Assembly: GCF_015221875.1 (NCBI RefSeq)
Contig: NZ_JACYGY010000001.1
Span: 124,001-188,000, forward strand
Direction of reading: 5' to 3'
Source of the DNA: Dyadobacter subterraneus
Lineage (GTDB): Bacteria > Bacteroidota > Bacteroidia > Cytophagales > Spirosomataceae
DNA length: 64,000 bases
Positions 52,852 through 61,562 of the stretch are shown here, piece by piece (the first letter of the stretch is position 1; every line of letters begins with the position of its first letter). Made by a program: the position numbers and the translations under genes. The notes beneath the pieces were generated by a model, which searched no databases, was not told the origin of the DNA, and was given only the letters and a program-made list of their open reading frames with translations.

Positions 52852-53709
52852 ATGGAAATTGAACAATTAGAAAAAGTAGCAGCACAAGTTCGCAGGGATA
52901 TCGTTCGCATGGTACATGGTTGCCAATCGGGACACCCTGGAGGATCACTTGGCTGTACTGATTTATTAGTTGCGTTGTATTTTGAACGCATGAAGTTGAA
53001 TGAGAAAGACGGCAAAGTCGTTTTTGACATGGATGGAGCAGGAGAAGATCTTTTCTTCCTTTCCAATGGTCATATTTCTCCTCTGTTATACAGCGTTTTA
53101 GCCCGTAAAGGTTATTTCCCTGTTTCTGAATTGGCTACATTCCGTAAACTGAATTCAAGACTTCAAGGCCACCCGACTCCCCACGAACATTTGGAAGGAA
53201 TTCGTATTGCTTCCGGTTCATTAGGACAGGGAATGTCTGTAGCGATTGGTGCTGCATTGGCTAAGAAACTGAATAATGATACCAGCCTTGTTTATGTCCT
53301 GATGGGCGATGGCGAGCAGCAGGAAGGACAAGTTTGGGAAGCAGCAACTTTTGCTCCGCATCACAAAGTTGACAACCTGATTGCAATCGTTGACTTAAAC
53401 GGTCAGCAAATTGACGGTCCAACTGCGAAAGTTATGGACAACCGTGATCTTGGTGCTAAATACGAAGCATTCGGTTGGGAAGTAATGGAAGTGGAAGAAG
53501 GAAATGATATGGCTTCTGTTGTAAAAGCGCTTTACGAAGCAAAAAGCAAAGCCGGACATGCAAAACCAATCATGATCATTCTTCATACCGGTATGGGTTA
53601 TGGTGTGGATTTCATGATGGGAAGCCACAAATGGCACGGTGTTGCACCAAACGACGAACAATTGGCGGCAGCATTGGCGCAGTTGGAAGAATCGATGGGG
53701 GATTATTGA
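52852..53709 (+). CDS. Transketolase, N-terminal subunit
   Basis: The thiamine-diphosphate-binding half of transketolase (285 residues): GHPGGSLGCTDLLVALYF, GSLGQGMSVAIGAAL, the TPP motif GDGEQQEGQVWEA and ATFAPHHKVDNLIAIVDLN. Works in the pentose phosphate pathway. The partner half (54378-55334) is normally directly adjacent; here a Uma2 gene lies between. Split transketolases are common in Bacteroidota and other phyla. Confidence 0.94.
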   Translation: MEIEQLEKVAAQVRRDIVRMVHGCQSGHPGGSLGCTDLLVALYFERMKLNEKDGKVVFDMDGAGEDLFFLSNGHISPLLYSVLARKGYFPVSELATFRKLNSRLQGHPTPHEHLEGIRIASGSLGQGMSVAIGAALAKKLNNDTSLVYVLMGDGEQQEGQVWEAATFAPHHKVDNLIAIVDLNGQQIDGPTAKVMDNRDLGAKYEAFGWEVMEVEEGNDMASVVKALYEAKSKAGHAKPIMIILHTGMGYGVDFMMGSHKWHGVAPNDEQLAAALAQLEESMGDY

Positions 53710-53726
53710 GATCAAAAATCTGAAAG

Positions 53727-54314
53727 ATGACAAGCATAGATCAACTGGACTTTTCGCGGCAATATACCTATGCGGATTATCTGCAATGGAAATTTCAGGA
53801 ACGTCTGGAACTGATCAGAGGGTACATTTACAAAATGTCGCCCGCTCCGGCTCGTCGTCATCAGGATATTTCACGAAATCTTGGGAGGCAAATTGATAAA
53901 TACTTGCTCGATCTTCCCTGCCAGTGGTATACAGCACCGTTTGACGTACGTTTACCCCGTCGTAACAAAAACGGAGATGATGAAATAATGACTGTGGTTC
54001 AACCCGATATTTGTATTGTTAGTGATCCCTTAAAACTGGATGATCGCGGCTGTATCGGAGCGCCCGATGTTATTATTGAAATACTATCTCCCGGAAATAC
54101 GAAAAAGGAAATGTTCGAAAAATTTCAGGTGTATGAGGAAGCCGGTGTAAAAGAATACTGGCTGGTTGAACCTGCTGATAAAATTGTGTTGGTTTACACG
54201 TTGAATGAGGAGGGAAAATATATTGGCAAGCGGCCTTTTACTGAGGAAGAAAAGATGAGTTCCTTTGTGTTACCTGGATTAGTAGTGGATCTTAATGATG
54301 TTTTTGTTGATTGA
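53727..54314 (+). CDS. Uma2 family (DUF820) putative restriction-endonuclease-fold protein
   Basis: A 195-residue protein of the Uma2 family, a PD-(D/E)xK nuclease fold with unknown role. Conserved pieces: YTYADYLQW, LIRGYIYKMSPAP, the acidic VQPDICIVSD, PDVIIEILSPGNTKKEMFEKF (Glu and Lys of the core), and GVKEYWLVEPADK. It is inserted between the two transketolase subunit genes, 17 bases after the first and 63 before the second. This suggests insertion into an existing operon. Uma2 genes are scattered and mobile-looking in many genomes. Confidence 0.92.
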   Translation: MTSIDQLDFSRQYTYADYLQWKFQERLELIRGYIYKMSPAPARRHQDISRNLGRQIDKYLLDLPCQWYTAPFDVRLPRRNKNGDDEIMTVVQPDICIVSDPLKLDDRGCIGAPDVIIEILSPGNTKKEMFEKFQVYEEAGVKEYWLVEPADKIVLVYTLNEEGKYIGKRPFTEEEKMSSFVLPGLVVDLNDVFVD

Positions 54315-54377
54315 ATTTATTGACATTTTTGTGGCTTTTCCAAATAGATATTTAAAATATTGTAGACATTATTCATA

Positions 54378-55334
54378 ATGAAAAAATACACCTTCACCGA
54401 AAAAAAAGATACCCGTTCGGGCTTTGGCGCCGGGATGCATGAACTTGGTCAGAAGAACCCAAATGTGGTTGCACTTTGTGCTGACCTTGTTGGTTCTTTG
54501 AAACTGGAAGCTTTCATCAAAGAAAATCCTGAAAGATTTGTTCAGTGTGGTATTTCTGAAGCAAACATGATCAGCGTTTCAGCTGGTTTGACTATCGGTG
54601 GTAAAATTCCTTTTGCAACTACTTTTGCCAACTTCGCTACGGGCCGTGTTTATGATCAGATCCGTCAAAGCGTTGCTTATTCTGGCAAAAACGTAAAAAT
54701 ATGTGCTTCTCACGCAGGTCTTACTTTGGGAGAAGATGGTGCAACACACCAGATCCTTGAAGATATCGGGATGATGAAAATGCTTCCTGGTATGACCGTA
54801 ATCAATCCTTGCGATTACAACCAGACAAAAGCGGCTACGATCGCTATCGCAGATTACGACGGACCGGTTTATCTACGTTTTGGTCGTCCGGTTATTCCAA
54901 TTTTCACAGCTGCTGATCAGGTTTACGAAATTGGTAAAGCATGGATGGTAAGCGAAGGAACGGACGTAAGTATCTTCGCAACAGGCCACATGGTTTGGGA
55001 AGCAATCCAGGCTGGTGAGCAATTGGAAGCGGAAGGTATCAGCGCTGAAATCATCAATATCCATACAATCAAACCGCTTGACGAAGAAGCAATTCTGAAA
55101 TCAATTGCAAAAACACGTTGTGCTGTTACTGCCGAAGAGCATAACCGCATCGGTGGTTTAGGTGATAGCGTTGCGCAGGTTATTGTTAAAAATGACCTTG
55201 TTCCTCAGGAATATGTTGCTGTAAACGACAGTTTCGGAGAAAGTGGAACACCTGCTCAGTTAATGGAAAAATACGGTTTGACTGCCGCTGACATTGTTGC
55301 TGCTGCAAAACGCGCCATTGCCAAGAAAAAATAA
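54378..55334 (+). CDS. Transketolase, C-terminal subunit
   Basis: The pyrimidine-binding and C-terminal half of transketolase (318 residues): CADLVGSLKLEAF, FVQCGISEANMISVSAGL, PFATTFANFATGR, ICASHAGLTLGEDGATHQ, then the C-terminal domain (VSIFATGHMVWEAIQAGEQL). Must pair with the product of 52852-53709. Separated from it by the Uma2 gene. Confidence 0.94.
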   Translation: MKKYTFTEKKDTRSGFGAGMHELGQKNPNVVALCADLVGSLKLEAFIKENPERFVQCGISEANMISVSAGLTIGGKIPFATTFANFATGRVYDQIRQSVAYSGKNVKICASHAGLTLGEDGATHQILEDIGMMKMLPGMTVINPCDYNQTKAATIAIADYDGPVYLRFGRPVIPIFTAADQVYEIGKAWMVSEGTDVSIFATGHMVWEAIQAGEQLEAEGISAEIINIHTIKPLDEEAILKSIAKTRCAVTAEEHNRIGGLGDSVAQVIVKNDLVPQEYVAVNDSFGESGTPAQLMEKYGLTAADIVAAAKRAIAKKK

Positions 55335-55383
55335 TAAGTTGCCATTGGTAAATTAAAGTAACCATTGGAACTGGAGTGCCTTT

Positions 55384-55430
55384 GAGTCTTGTATATAAGT
55401 AAGATAACTTTCTTCTTATGTACAAGACTC
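55384..55430 (+). terminator. Hairpin downstream of the transketolase operon
   Basis: Sixteen-base arms (55384-55399 and 55415-55430, one mismatch) with AATTTTATTT following. Likely terminates the transketolase transcript. Confidence 0.7.
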
Positions 55431-55571
55431 GAATTTTATTTGCCCTGAACAAAAAAATAAACTATTATTGATTCTTAGTGAAGATTCAATAACCACCATT
55501 GTATTTTGAAAAGGTAAATCCTTGAAGGTTTAGCCCTTTTATCAAACAATCAGACTAGGACTGAGTATTAA

Positions 55572-56114
55572 ATGTCTGACGAAGAATTATTAGCATTATT
55601 TCAGAACCCCGAGACGCGTAGAAATGCGTTCAACCAACTGGTGCGCAAGTATCAGCAAAAGGTGTATTGGCTGGTTCGTAAAATGGTGGTGGATCATGAC
55701 GATTCCAATGATATTACGCAGGATGTATTTATAAAAGCATGGACGGCACTGGAAAATTTCAGAGGTGATTCCAAGCTTTATACCTGGCTATATCGCATTG
55801 CAAGTAATGAAGCCATCAACTTTTTGAACAAAAAACGCAAACGGTTTTTTGTATCAATTTATGATGTTGAAAGTGAATTGAGTGAAAAACTTGAAGCCGA
55901 TCCTTTGGTAAGCGGAGATGCAATTCAATTAAAACTTCAGAAAGCTTTATTAAAATTACCCGAAAAGCAACGACTGGTATTTAACCTTAAATACTACGAA
56001 GAATTGCCATACGAGGAGATTTCGGAGATCACAGGTACATCTGTCGGAGCGCTGAAAGCATCCTATCACTGGGCCGTTAAAAAAATAGAAGACTTTTTAA
56101 ACGAAACAGATTAA
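55572..56114 (+). CDS. ECF RNA polymerase sigma factor (RpoE-like)
   Basis: A 180-residue sigma-70 family factor with intact region 2 (YQQKVYWLVRKMVVDHDDSNDITQDVFIKAW, TWLYRIASNEAINFLNK) and region 4 (LPEKQRLVFNLKYYEELPYEEISEI, LKASYHWAVKKIEDFL). It heads an operon with a membrane protein and a Spy-like protein, the layout of envelope or metal-stress sigma systems in Bacteroidota. Contrast the degenerate factor at 44091. Confidence 0.94.
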   Translation: MSDEELLALFQNPETRRNAFNQLVRKYQQKVYWLVRKMVVDHDDSNDITQDVFIKAWTALENFRGDSKLYTWLYRIASNEAINFLNKKRKRFFVSIYDVESELSEKLEADPLVSGDAIQLKLQKALLKLPEKQRLVFNLKYYEELPYEEISEITGTSVGALKASYHWAVKKIEDFLNETD

Positions 56115-56169
56115 ACCATTTGTAATCGATTAAGTCAAAGATCAGTAAGACAAAGAAACACGTATAGTC

Positions 56170-56610
56170 ATGGACAAAAAGCACATACGGTTAGACGATC
56201 TGAAAAAGGAAACGCCTTTTTCGGTACCTGATGGCTATTTTGAAAATCTACCCCAACTCATTCAGTCGAGGATACCAAATGAAGTTGTTCGTAAGCCGTT
56301 AATTCGGTGGACCTGGCAAAGATCTGCCGGATTAGTAGCGGCGATGAGCTTTTTACTGGTCATGGTTTGGGTTACATTTCCGGAACGTCAGGGTTCACTG
56401 GGGCAGGAGCCGCTGAGTAAAATCAGCGATGCTTCGATAGTAAGTTATCTGGAAGATCAGAATATCAGTTATTATGATCTTAGCGAACATCAGGTTGTCC
56501 AAAAGGCTTTTGATACGGACTCAACTGTTTTGAACTATCTGGATGGTATGGACGAGGAATTTCTTCGTCAGCAAATCCTTGAAACTGGTTCCGGTTCGGA
56601 GAAAATTTGA
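56170..56610 (+). CDS. Putative anti-sigma-like membrane protein, 146 residues
   Basis: A 146-residue protein with FSVPDGYFENLPQLIQSRI near the N-terminus and one membrane helix (about residues 53-70), then a periplasmic part with LEDQNISYYDLSEHQVVQ. Its position right after an ECF sigma gene and its topology suggest a control partner, but it has no recognised anti-sigma domain. Common in Bacteroidota as an uncharacterised gene between ECF sigma and Spy-like genes. Confidence 0.78.
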   Translation: MDKKHIRLDDLKKETPFSVPDGYFENLPQLIQSRIPNEVVRKPLIRWTWQRSAGLVAAMSFLLVMVWVTFPERQGSLGQEPLSKISDASIVSYLEDQNISYYDLSEHQVVQKAFDTDSTVLNYLDGMDEEFLRQQILETGSGSEKI

Positions 56611-56629
56611 CATTTATTGAACTAACAAA

Positions 56630-57106
56630 ATGAACTCACCAAAAAATTTAAACAACGTTAAGGGAATAAGTCTGATTTTGCTTTTTACCCTTCTCTCTAC
56701 GGCAACGGCCTGGGCACAACGTCCATCGGGAGAAGAAATGCAGCGCATTCAGGATGCCAAGATTGCAATTATTACAAACCGGCTTAATTTAACACCTGAG
56801 CAATCAACAGGTTTTTGGCCGGTGTATAATGAGTATTCTCAAAAAAGAAGGGAAATCCACCGTGCCCAGCGTAAAATCATCAATGACAAAAAAGCGGAAG
56901 GGAAAACAGACGAGCAGGTTTTAAATAATTTGAAAGAGGTACAGGATCTGAAACAAAAAGAACTGGATCTTGAAAAGGAATATCAAACCAGATTTTTAAA
57001 GGTGATTTCCGCAAGCCAGGTTGTTGAACTTTATAAAGCAGAACGAACTTTTAACGATATGTTAATTCAGCGGTTGAAACAAAGACAGGGAAAACCGAAT
57101 GAATGA
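56630..57106 (+). CDS. Periplasmic Spy/CpxP-like protein
   Basis: A 158-residue exported helical protein (signal peptide ends AWAQ). LTPEQSTGFWPVYNEYSQKRREI resembles the LTxxQ motif of Spy/CpxP/CnrX chaperone-sensors, followed by long charged helices. Likely senses or protects against envelope or metal stress, and could feed back to the sigma factor at the head of the operon (inference). Ended by a hairpin. Confidence 0.85.
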   Translation: MNSPKNLNNVKGISLILLFTLLSTATAWAQRPSGEEMQRIQDAKIAIITNRLNLTPEQSTGFWPVYNEYSQKRREIHRAQRKIINDKKAEGKTDEQVLNNLKEVQDLKQKELDLEKEYQTRFLKVISASQVVELYKAERTFNDMLIQRLKQRQGKPNE

Positions 57107-57129
57107 TTTTCAAACTGAATGAAAAAATG

Positions 57130-57163
57130 ATCCCCATAACCACAGCGGCTATGGGGATTTTTG
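57130..57163 (+). terminator. Terminator after the Spy-like gene
   Basis: Nine-bp stem (57130-57138 with 57150-57158), loop extended by CC/GG, then TTTTT. Confidence 0.85.
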
Positions 57164-57197
57164 TTTGCTGACGATTCAATTCAGGTTACGATATTTA

Positions 57198-58775
57198 TTA
57201 ATGTCCACCGACGGTTGCCACATTTTCAATTCCAACTGTTTCCACAGTGATATTTTTCATCGGAGCGGCATGTTTTCTGAACTCCTGAATGAGTTCCAAA
57301 ACGTCATAATCAATATTATAAGATTTGGTACCGTCGATGATTACTTTTGAGTTTTCCGGTAAACTGTCCAGCGTACTTCCGATTGTCCCTTTATTCAAAA
57401 AGGTAACTTCTTCCGATAAAAGAATGGTAATTACTTCGCCGTCTTTGTATTCCTCTTTTTTATAGTGATAAGAGTGTTTGTAGTTCTTTCTCAAAATAAA
57501 ATAAATCGCAACAACCATTCCTATGGCAATTCCTTTTAATAAATCTGTGCTCAAAATAGCAACGACAGTCACGATGAAAGGGAGAAACTGCTCTTTACCT
57601 AATTTATACATTCCGCTGTAAAGTGAGAATTTGGAAAGCTTATAACCTACCAAAAGTAGTATCGCGGCCAAAGATGCAAGTGGGATATGATTAAGATATT
57701 TTGGAATAAAAATCGCTGAAAGCAGCAAAAGAGATCCATGAATAATGGTTCCCATTTTTGTTCTTCCACCAGATTCAATATTGGCAGAACTTCTAACGAT
57801 TACCTGCGTAATCGGCAAACCTCCGATCAGTCCGGAAACCATATTCCCGATACCCTGCGCTTTTAATTCACGGTTTGTTGGTGTAGTTCTTTTATATGGA
57901 TCAAGTTTATCCGTAGCTTCCACCGACAATAGCGATTCCAAACTCGCCACTATGGCAAGGGTAACGGCAACTGTATAAACCTCAACCCGATTAATGGCGC
58001 TAAAATCCGGCGTTTTGAAAAAACTGAAAAACTCGGAAACGCTGGATGCAACGGGTAACTGAACCAGATGTTCGCCACCCATAGCGATTTCCGGATAATA
58101 ATTCGCAAAAAAGGTATTGAGCAAAATTCCTGTTAAAACTACAAATAAAGCACCCGGAAGAAACTTGAAGAGCTCAATCCGTTTCATGAAAGGTTTGTCG
58201 AATAATAACAAAAGCCCGAGTGAAACGACGGAAATAATGATTGCTCCTGTGCTGCTATACCGAATTGCATTGTACACTTCTGTAAAAGTATTCTGTCCGT
58301 CTTTTTGGCTGAAAGCTTCATCGCCCATGAAGTCGGCATCATAGCCAAATGCATGTGGTATTTCCTTTAAAATAAGTGTAATACCAATGGCTGCCAGCAT
58401 TCCCTTAATCACCGATGAAGGAAAATAGTAGCCAATAATCCCGGCATTCAGAAATCCTGCGAGAAGCTGAATGGCTCCTGCTATTACAACTGCGAGTAAA
58501 AATGCTTCAAAACTTCCGAGCGTTTTAATGGCCGTCAAAACAATCACAACCAGACCCGCCGCAGGACCGGCAACTCCAAGAGAAGAACCACTTAAAAAAC
58601 CTACAACAATTCCTCCGACTACACCGGCGATAATTCCGGAAAACAGAAGATCCGGCCTTCCGGTTGAGGCCAGGGCTACACCCAAACATAATGGCAATGC
58701 GACCAGAGAAACGACTAGTCCTGCCGGGAAATCGAATCTGAGATTCGAAAACAGATTATTTTTATTCGTTGACAT
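57198..58775 (-). CDS. SulP family anion transporter, probable bicarbonate transporter
   Basis: A 525-residue inner-membrane carrier with about twelve to fourteen helices and a C-terminal STAS domain (VTFLNKGTIGSTLDSLPENSKVIIDG to about residue 520). FDFPAGLVVSLVALPLCLGVALA at the N-terminus and VAGPAAGLVVIVL are typical of SulP. It lies 35 bases downstream of a carbonic anhydrase on the same strand, the usual arrangement for bicarbonate uptake (BicA-like) rather than sulfate uptake. Substrate remains inference. Confidence 0.92.
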   Translation of the reverse strand: MSTNKNNLFSNLRFDFPAGLVVSLVALPLCLGVALASTGRPDLLFSGIIAGVVGGIVVGFLSGSSLGVAGPAAGLVVIVLTAIKTLGSFEAFLLAVVIAGAIQLLAGFLNAGIIGYYFPSSVIKGMLAAIGITLILKEIPHAFGYDADFMGDEAFSQKDGQNTFTEVYNAIRYSSTGAIIISVVSLGLLLLFDKPFMKRIELFKFLPGALFVVLTGILLNTFFANYYPEIAMGGEHLVQLPVASSVSEFFSFFKTPDFSAINRVEVYTVAVTLAIVASLESLLSVEATDKLDPYKRTTPTNRELKAQGIGNMVSGLIGGLPITQVIVRSSANIESGGRTKMGTIIHGSLLLLSAIFIPKYLNHIPLASLAAILLLVGYKLSKFSLYSGMYKLGKEQFLPFIVTVVAILSTDLLKGIAIGMVVAIYFILRKNYKHSYHYKKEEYKDGEVITILLSEEVTFLNKGTIGSTLDSLPENSKVIIDGTKSYNIDYDVLELIQEFRKHAAPMKNITVETVGIENVATVGGH

Positions 58776-58810
58776 AGGAATGGTTCGGGAGAAATTTTTA
58801 CGATTGCTAA

Positions 58811-59464
58811 CTAGCTGATTGTGTGTTCCAATGCATCCAGTTTATACACATCTTCAATATCTACATTGTCGCCAACAGTGATATTCAGATCTTGCAGATA
58901 GCCATTTTTAATGTCATAAACCAAACCATGGACATGAAGGGATTTCCCATTAGCCCAGGCATTTTGAACGATTGAGGTTTTGGTAAGATCGTGAACTTGT
59001 TCAAGAACGTTAAGCTCAACAAGCCGGTCACTTCTTTTGGCCATATCTTCAATCGCATTCAGTTCATCCTTATGCAGACGATAAACATCTTTGATATGAC
59101 GAAGCCAGTTATCTATTAAGCCAACTTGTTTGTTGCCCATTGCAGCATTTACACCGCCACATCCATAATGTCCGCAGACAATAATATGTTTTACTTCAAG
59201 CACATTGACAGCATAATCCAGTACGCTCAACATGCTGATATCTGTGTGAATTACCATGTTGGCGATATTTCTGTGCACGAAAATATCTCCTGGCATTGTT
59301 CCGGTTATTTCATTTGCAGGTACACGGCTGTCTGAGCAGCCGATCCATAAAAACTGTGGAGATTGTCTTTCTGCCAGCTCATTAAAAAAATCCGGATTTT
59401 CGCTTACTCTTGCCTGTACCCACTTTTGGTTATTGTCGAAAAGCTTTTTATATGACTTAATCAT
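58811..59464 (-). CDS. Beta-class carbonic anhydrase, paired with SulP
   Basis: Second beta carbonic anhydrase, 217 residues. Zinc/catalytic residues C43 and D45 in GCSDSR, H99 and C102 in GHYGCGG. Closely similar to the copy at 1087-1719 across its whole length. First gene of a two-gene unit with the SulP transporter: interconverts CO2 and imported bicarbonate. Confidence 0.96.
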   Translation of the reverse strand: MIKSYKKLFDNNQKWVQARVSENPDFFNELAERQSPQFLWIGCSDSRVPANEITGTMPGDIFVHRNIANMVIHTDISMLSVLDYAVNVLEVKHIIVCGHYGCGGVNAAMGNKQVGLIDNWLRHIKDVYRLHKDELNAIEDMAKRSDRLVELNVLEQVHDLTKTSIVQNAWANGKSLHVHGLVYDIKNGYLQDLNITVGDNVDIEDVYKLDALEHTIS

Positions 59465-59594
59465 GATTCTAATTATTTATTGTTGAAAAAAATATAATAA
59501 ATACTTACATAACAGACTATAAATCAGATCAATAAAATATTGAAAAGATTATGCCTGACAAGCAAATGTCATTAATAAAAACAGATGAAATAAA

Positions 59595-59939
59595 TCAGGA
59601 TAACTCGGGTGGGGGAGAGAAGAGATTTTTATAAATCTCATTTTCACACGCAATCGTGTAAGAAAATACGGTTTTTAGAAGAACGGAAACCGTAACTTTA
59701 TGGAAAGTAATTGGATTTGGGATCAGGATCTGATCATCATCCATTGTTTTTTCAACTTCAGTATTTTCATTGTCGCAAGTACCATCAGTGCAAACTACTT
59801 TTACTTTTTCCTTAGCCAACAGAATGCTTGCAACATCTGTGGCTTTACAGATGAGGAAGACCGTTAACAGCAAAAGGCAAAGTTTTTTGAACAAAATAAT
59901 CAGACGATTTAAAACTGGACTATACGTTTCATAACACAA
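59595..59939 (-). CDS. Hypothetical small membrane or exported protein, 114 residues
   Basis: An N-terminal hydrophobic segment (LIILFKKLCLLLLTVFLICKA) is followed by VVCTDGTCDNENTEVEKTMDDD, an acidic Cys-containing stretch (CTDGTC), and a C-terminus ending NLFSPPPELS. No family recognised. The C-terminal SPPPEL resembles the SPPPDL tail of the 21298-21852 product. Coding status is moderately supported by normal codon use and single-gene placement. Confidence 0.6.
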   Translation of the reverse strand: MCYETYSPVLNRLIILFKKLCLLLLTVFLICKATDVASILLAKEKVKVVCTDGTCDNENTEVEKTMDDDQILIPNPITFHKVTVSVLLKTVFSYTIACENEIYKNLFSPPPELS

Positions 59940-60010
59940 ATAAAACTAAAAATGGTTTCTTTTATTTTATAAAATCTAATTTTTTGTACGAGCGGCAAAT
60001 TGAAAGGTAT

Positions 60011-60040
60011 AAAAAAAGGGATGTTTCAAACATCCCTTTT
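60011..60040 (-). terminator. Terminator of the 34-residue peptide gene
   Basis: Stem GGGATG/CATCCC extended by A/T pairs (60014-60026 with 60028-60040); the reverse strand runs into T7. It starts 3 bases after the small gene's stop codon. Confidence 0.85.
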
Positions 60041-60043
60041 ATA

Positions 60044-60148
60044 TTAAGACTTGTAACTTTTCTCGTGGTTCTCTAACCAGCGTCCAACCAAAAAGGCTGA
60101 GCTTAAAAGAACTACATAAAAAGCTATCATTACAATCGTCATGAACAT
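60044..60148 (-). CDS. 34-residue single-helix membrane peptide
   Basis: The peptide starts MFMTIVMIAFYVVLLSS and ends WLENHEKSYKS: one transmembrane helix (about residues 4-22) followed by a short charged tail. ATG at 60142 is an alternative. A perfect TAnnTTTG box at 60182-60189 and a terminator at 60011-60040 frame it as its own transcription unit. It was too short for ordinary ORF calling. Function unknown; size and topology resemble small subunits or regulators of membrane complexes. Confidence 0.65.
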   Translation of the reverse strand: MFMTIVMIAFYVVLLSSAFLVGRWLENHEKSYKS

Positions 60149-60181
60149 AATAATATCTGATTAGGTCTTGATTGAATAGAA

Positions 60182-60189
60182 CAAAAATA
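60182..60189 (-). promoter_or_regulatory. Promoter -7 box of the small peptide gene
   Basis: The reverse strand reads TATTTTTG, matching TAnnTTTG, 33 bases before the start codon. No good -33 TTTG was found. Confidence 0.5.
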
Positions 60190-60228
60190 TGCAAAAAAAG
60201 CCAACGACCGACTTCTCACTTCAAAAAA

Positions 60229-61353
60229 TTATAAAACACCTTTGGTGGATGGCATAAAATCGAGCGCTTTCAGGTCACGGCGTACGGCCATTTTTATTGC
60301 TTTCGCAAATCCTTTAAAGATTGATTCAATTTTATGATGCTCATTCTGGCCTTCCACTTTGATATTCAAATTGGATAAAGACGTATCAGAGAACGATTTG
60401 AAAAAGTGATAGAACATTTCTGTCGGCATTTCTCCGATTTTCTCTCTTTTAAATTCAGCATCCCAAACCAGCCATGGACGTCCGGAAAAATCAATTGCAA
60501 CCTGTGCAAGCGCTTCATCCATCGGTAATAAAAACCCGTAACGGCTAATTCCGCGTTTGTCGCCAATGGCAATTCTATATGCTTCACCAAGCGCCAGAGC
60601 AGTATCTTCAATTGTATGATGTTCGTCGATATGCAAATCACCTTCCACGTGAATTGTCAAATCGGCGCCGGAATGTCTGGCCAATTGATCCAGCATATGA
60701 TCATAAAATCCTAAACCGGTATGAATATCAGATCTTCCGCTTCCGTCAAGATTTAATTCAATATGAATCTGGGTTTCTTTGGTATTACGCTGAAAACTTG
60801 CTGTTCTGGAAGGTAATTTCAAATGCTCATAAATCGCATCCCAATCCAATGAAATATAAGAAACTGCTTTGCTCATTTCAGGTGTCACATCTTCTTTTGG
60901 AAGCTCATTTTTTAACAAAATGGCTTTCGCTTTAAGATTTACAGCCAATTGAACGTCAGTCAAACGGTCACCGATCACATAACTGTTTTCAAGATCATAT
61001 TCGTCCGAAAAATAGGAAGTCAGCATACCGATACCGGGTTTTCTGGTTGGAAGATTATCTTCCGGAAAACTTTTGTCGATATGAACCGTTGTAAAATGTA
61101 TATTTTCTCCTTCAAGAATCTGAAGCATTTTATTGTGTGCCGGCCAGAAAGTATCTTCCGGAAAAGATTTAGTACCCAAACCATCCTGATTGGTTACCAT
61201 TACCAGTTCGTAATCCGTTTCTTCGGCTATCTTCCGAAGATTTGAAATCGCTTTCGGAAGGAATTCAAGTTTTTCAAGCGAATCAACCTGAAAATCCGTT
61301 GGCGGCTCAATAATGATCGTTCCGTCACGATCAATAAATAATACTTTTTTCAT
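60229..61353 (-). CDS. hisB: Bifunctional histidinol-phosphatase/imidazoleglycerol-phosphate dehydratase
   Basis: Two steps of histidine synthesis. The N-terminal HAD phosphatase domain (about 1-165) has [14 protein letters not shown] with D8 and D10, MVTNQDGLG, and [13 protein letters not shown]. The C-terminal IGPD domain (about 185-374) has [37 protein letters not shown], and [14 protein letters not shown] with metal-binding His residues. 374 residues, typical of the fused form. No other his gene is adjacent in this window. Confidence 0.97.
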   Translation of the reverse strand: MKKVLFIDRDGTIIIEPPTDFQVDSLEKLEFLPKAISNLRKIAEETDYELVMVTNQDGLGTKSFPEDTFWPAHNKMLQILEGENIHFTTVHIDKSFPEDNLPTRKPGIGMLTSYFSDEYDLENSYVIGDRLTDVQLAVNLKAKAILLKNELPKEDVTPEMSKAVSYISLDWDAIYEHLKLPSRTASFQRNTKETQIHIELNLDGSGRSDIHTGLGFYDHMLDQLARHSGADLTIHVEGDLHIDEHHTIEDTALALGEAYRIAIGDKRGISRYGFLLPMDEALAQVAIDFSGRPWLVWDAEFKREKIGEMPTEMFYHFFKSFSDTSLSNLNIKVEGQNEHHKIESIFKGFAKAIKMAVRRDLKALDFMPSTKGVL

Positions 61354-61562
61354 TTAAAAAGGATACAAAGAATCAAAGGTTTTAAACAAACTTCAATGCA
61401 GAAAAAATGGCGGCTGCCGTTTTGCTCCCGCAAAGTTCGTAAACTATATGGTATTGAAAAGATTTATACGAAGTAAATAACGATACTTGAAGTTTTGGCA
61501 ACAAAAAGGTCGGCAAAGAAGTTGTACATTTACATGATAAACCAATTCATTTTTAAAGCAGA

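Noticed and set aside
60044..60148. Identification of the 34-residue peptide as a cytochrome bd subunit (CydX-like)
   Set aside because: Only size and a vague LEN/LEH tail resemblance support it; the conserved N-terminal tryptophan region is missing and no cyd genes are near.
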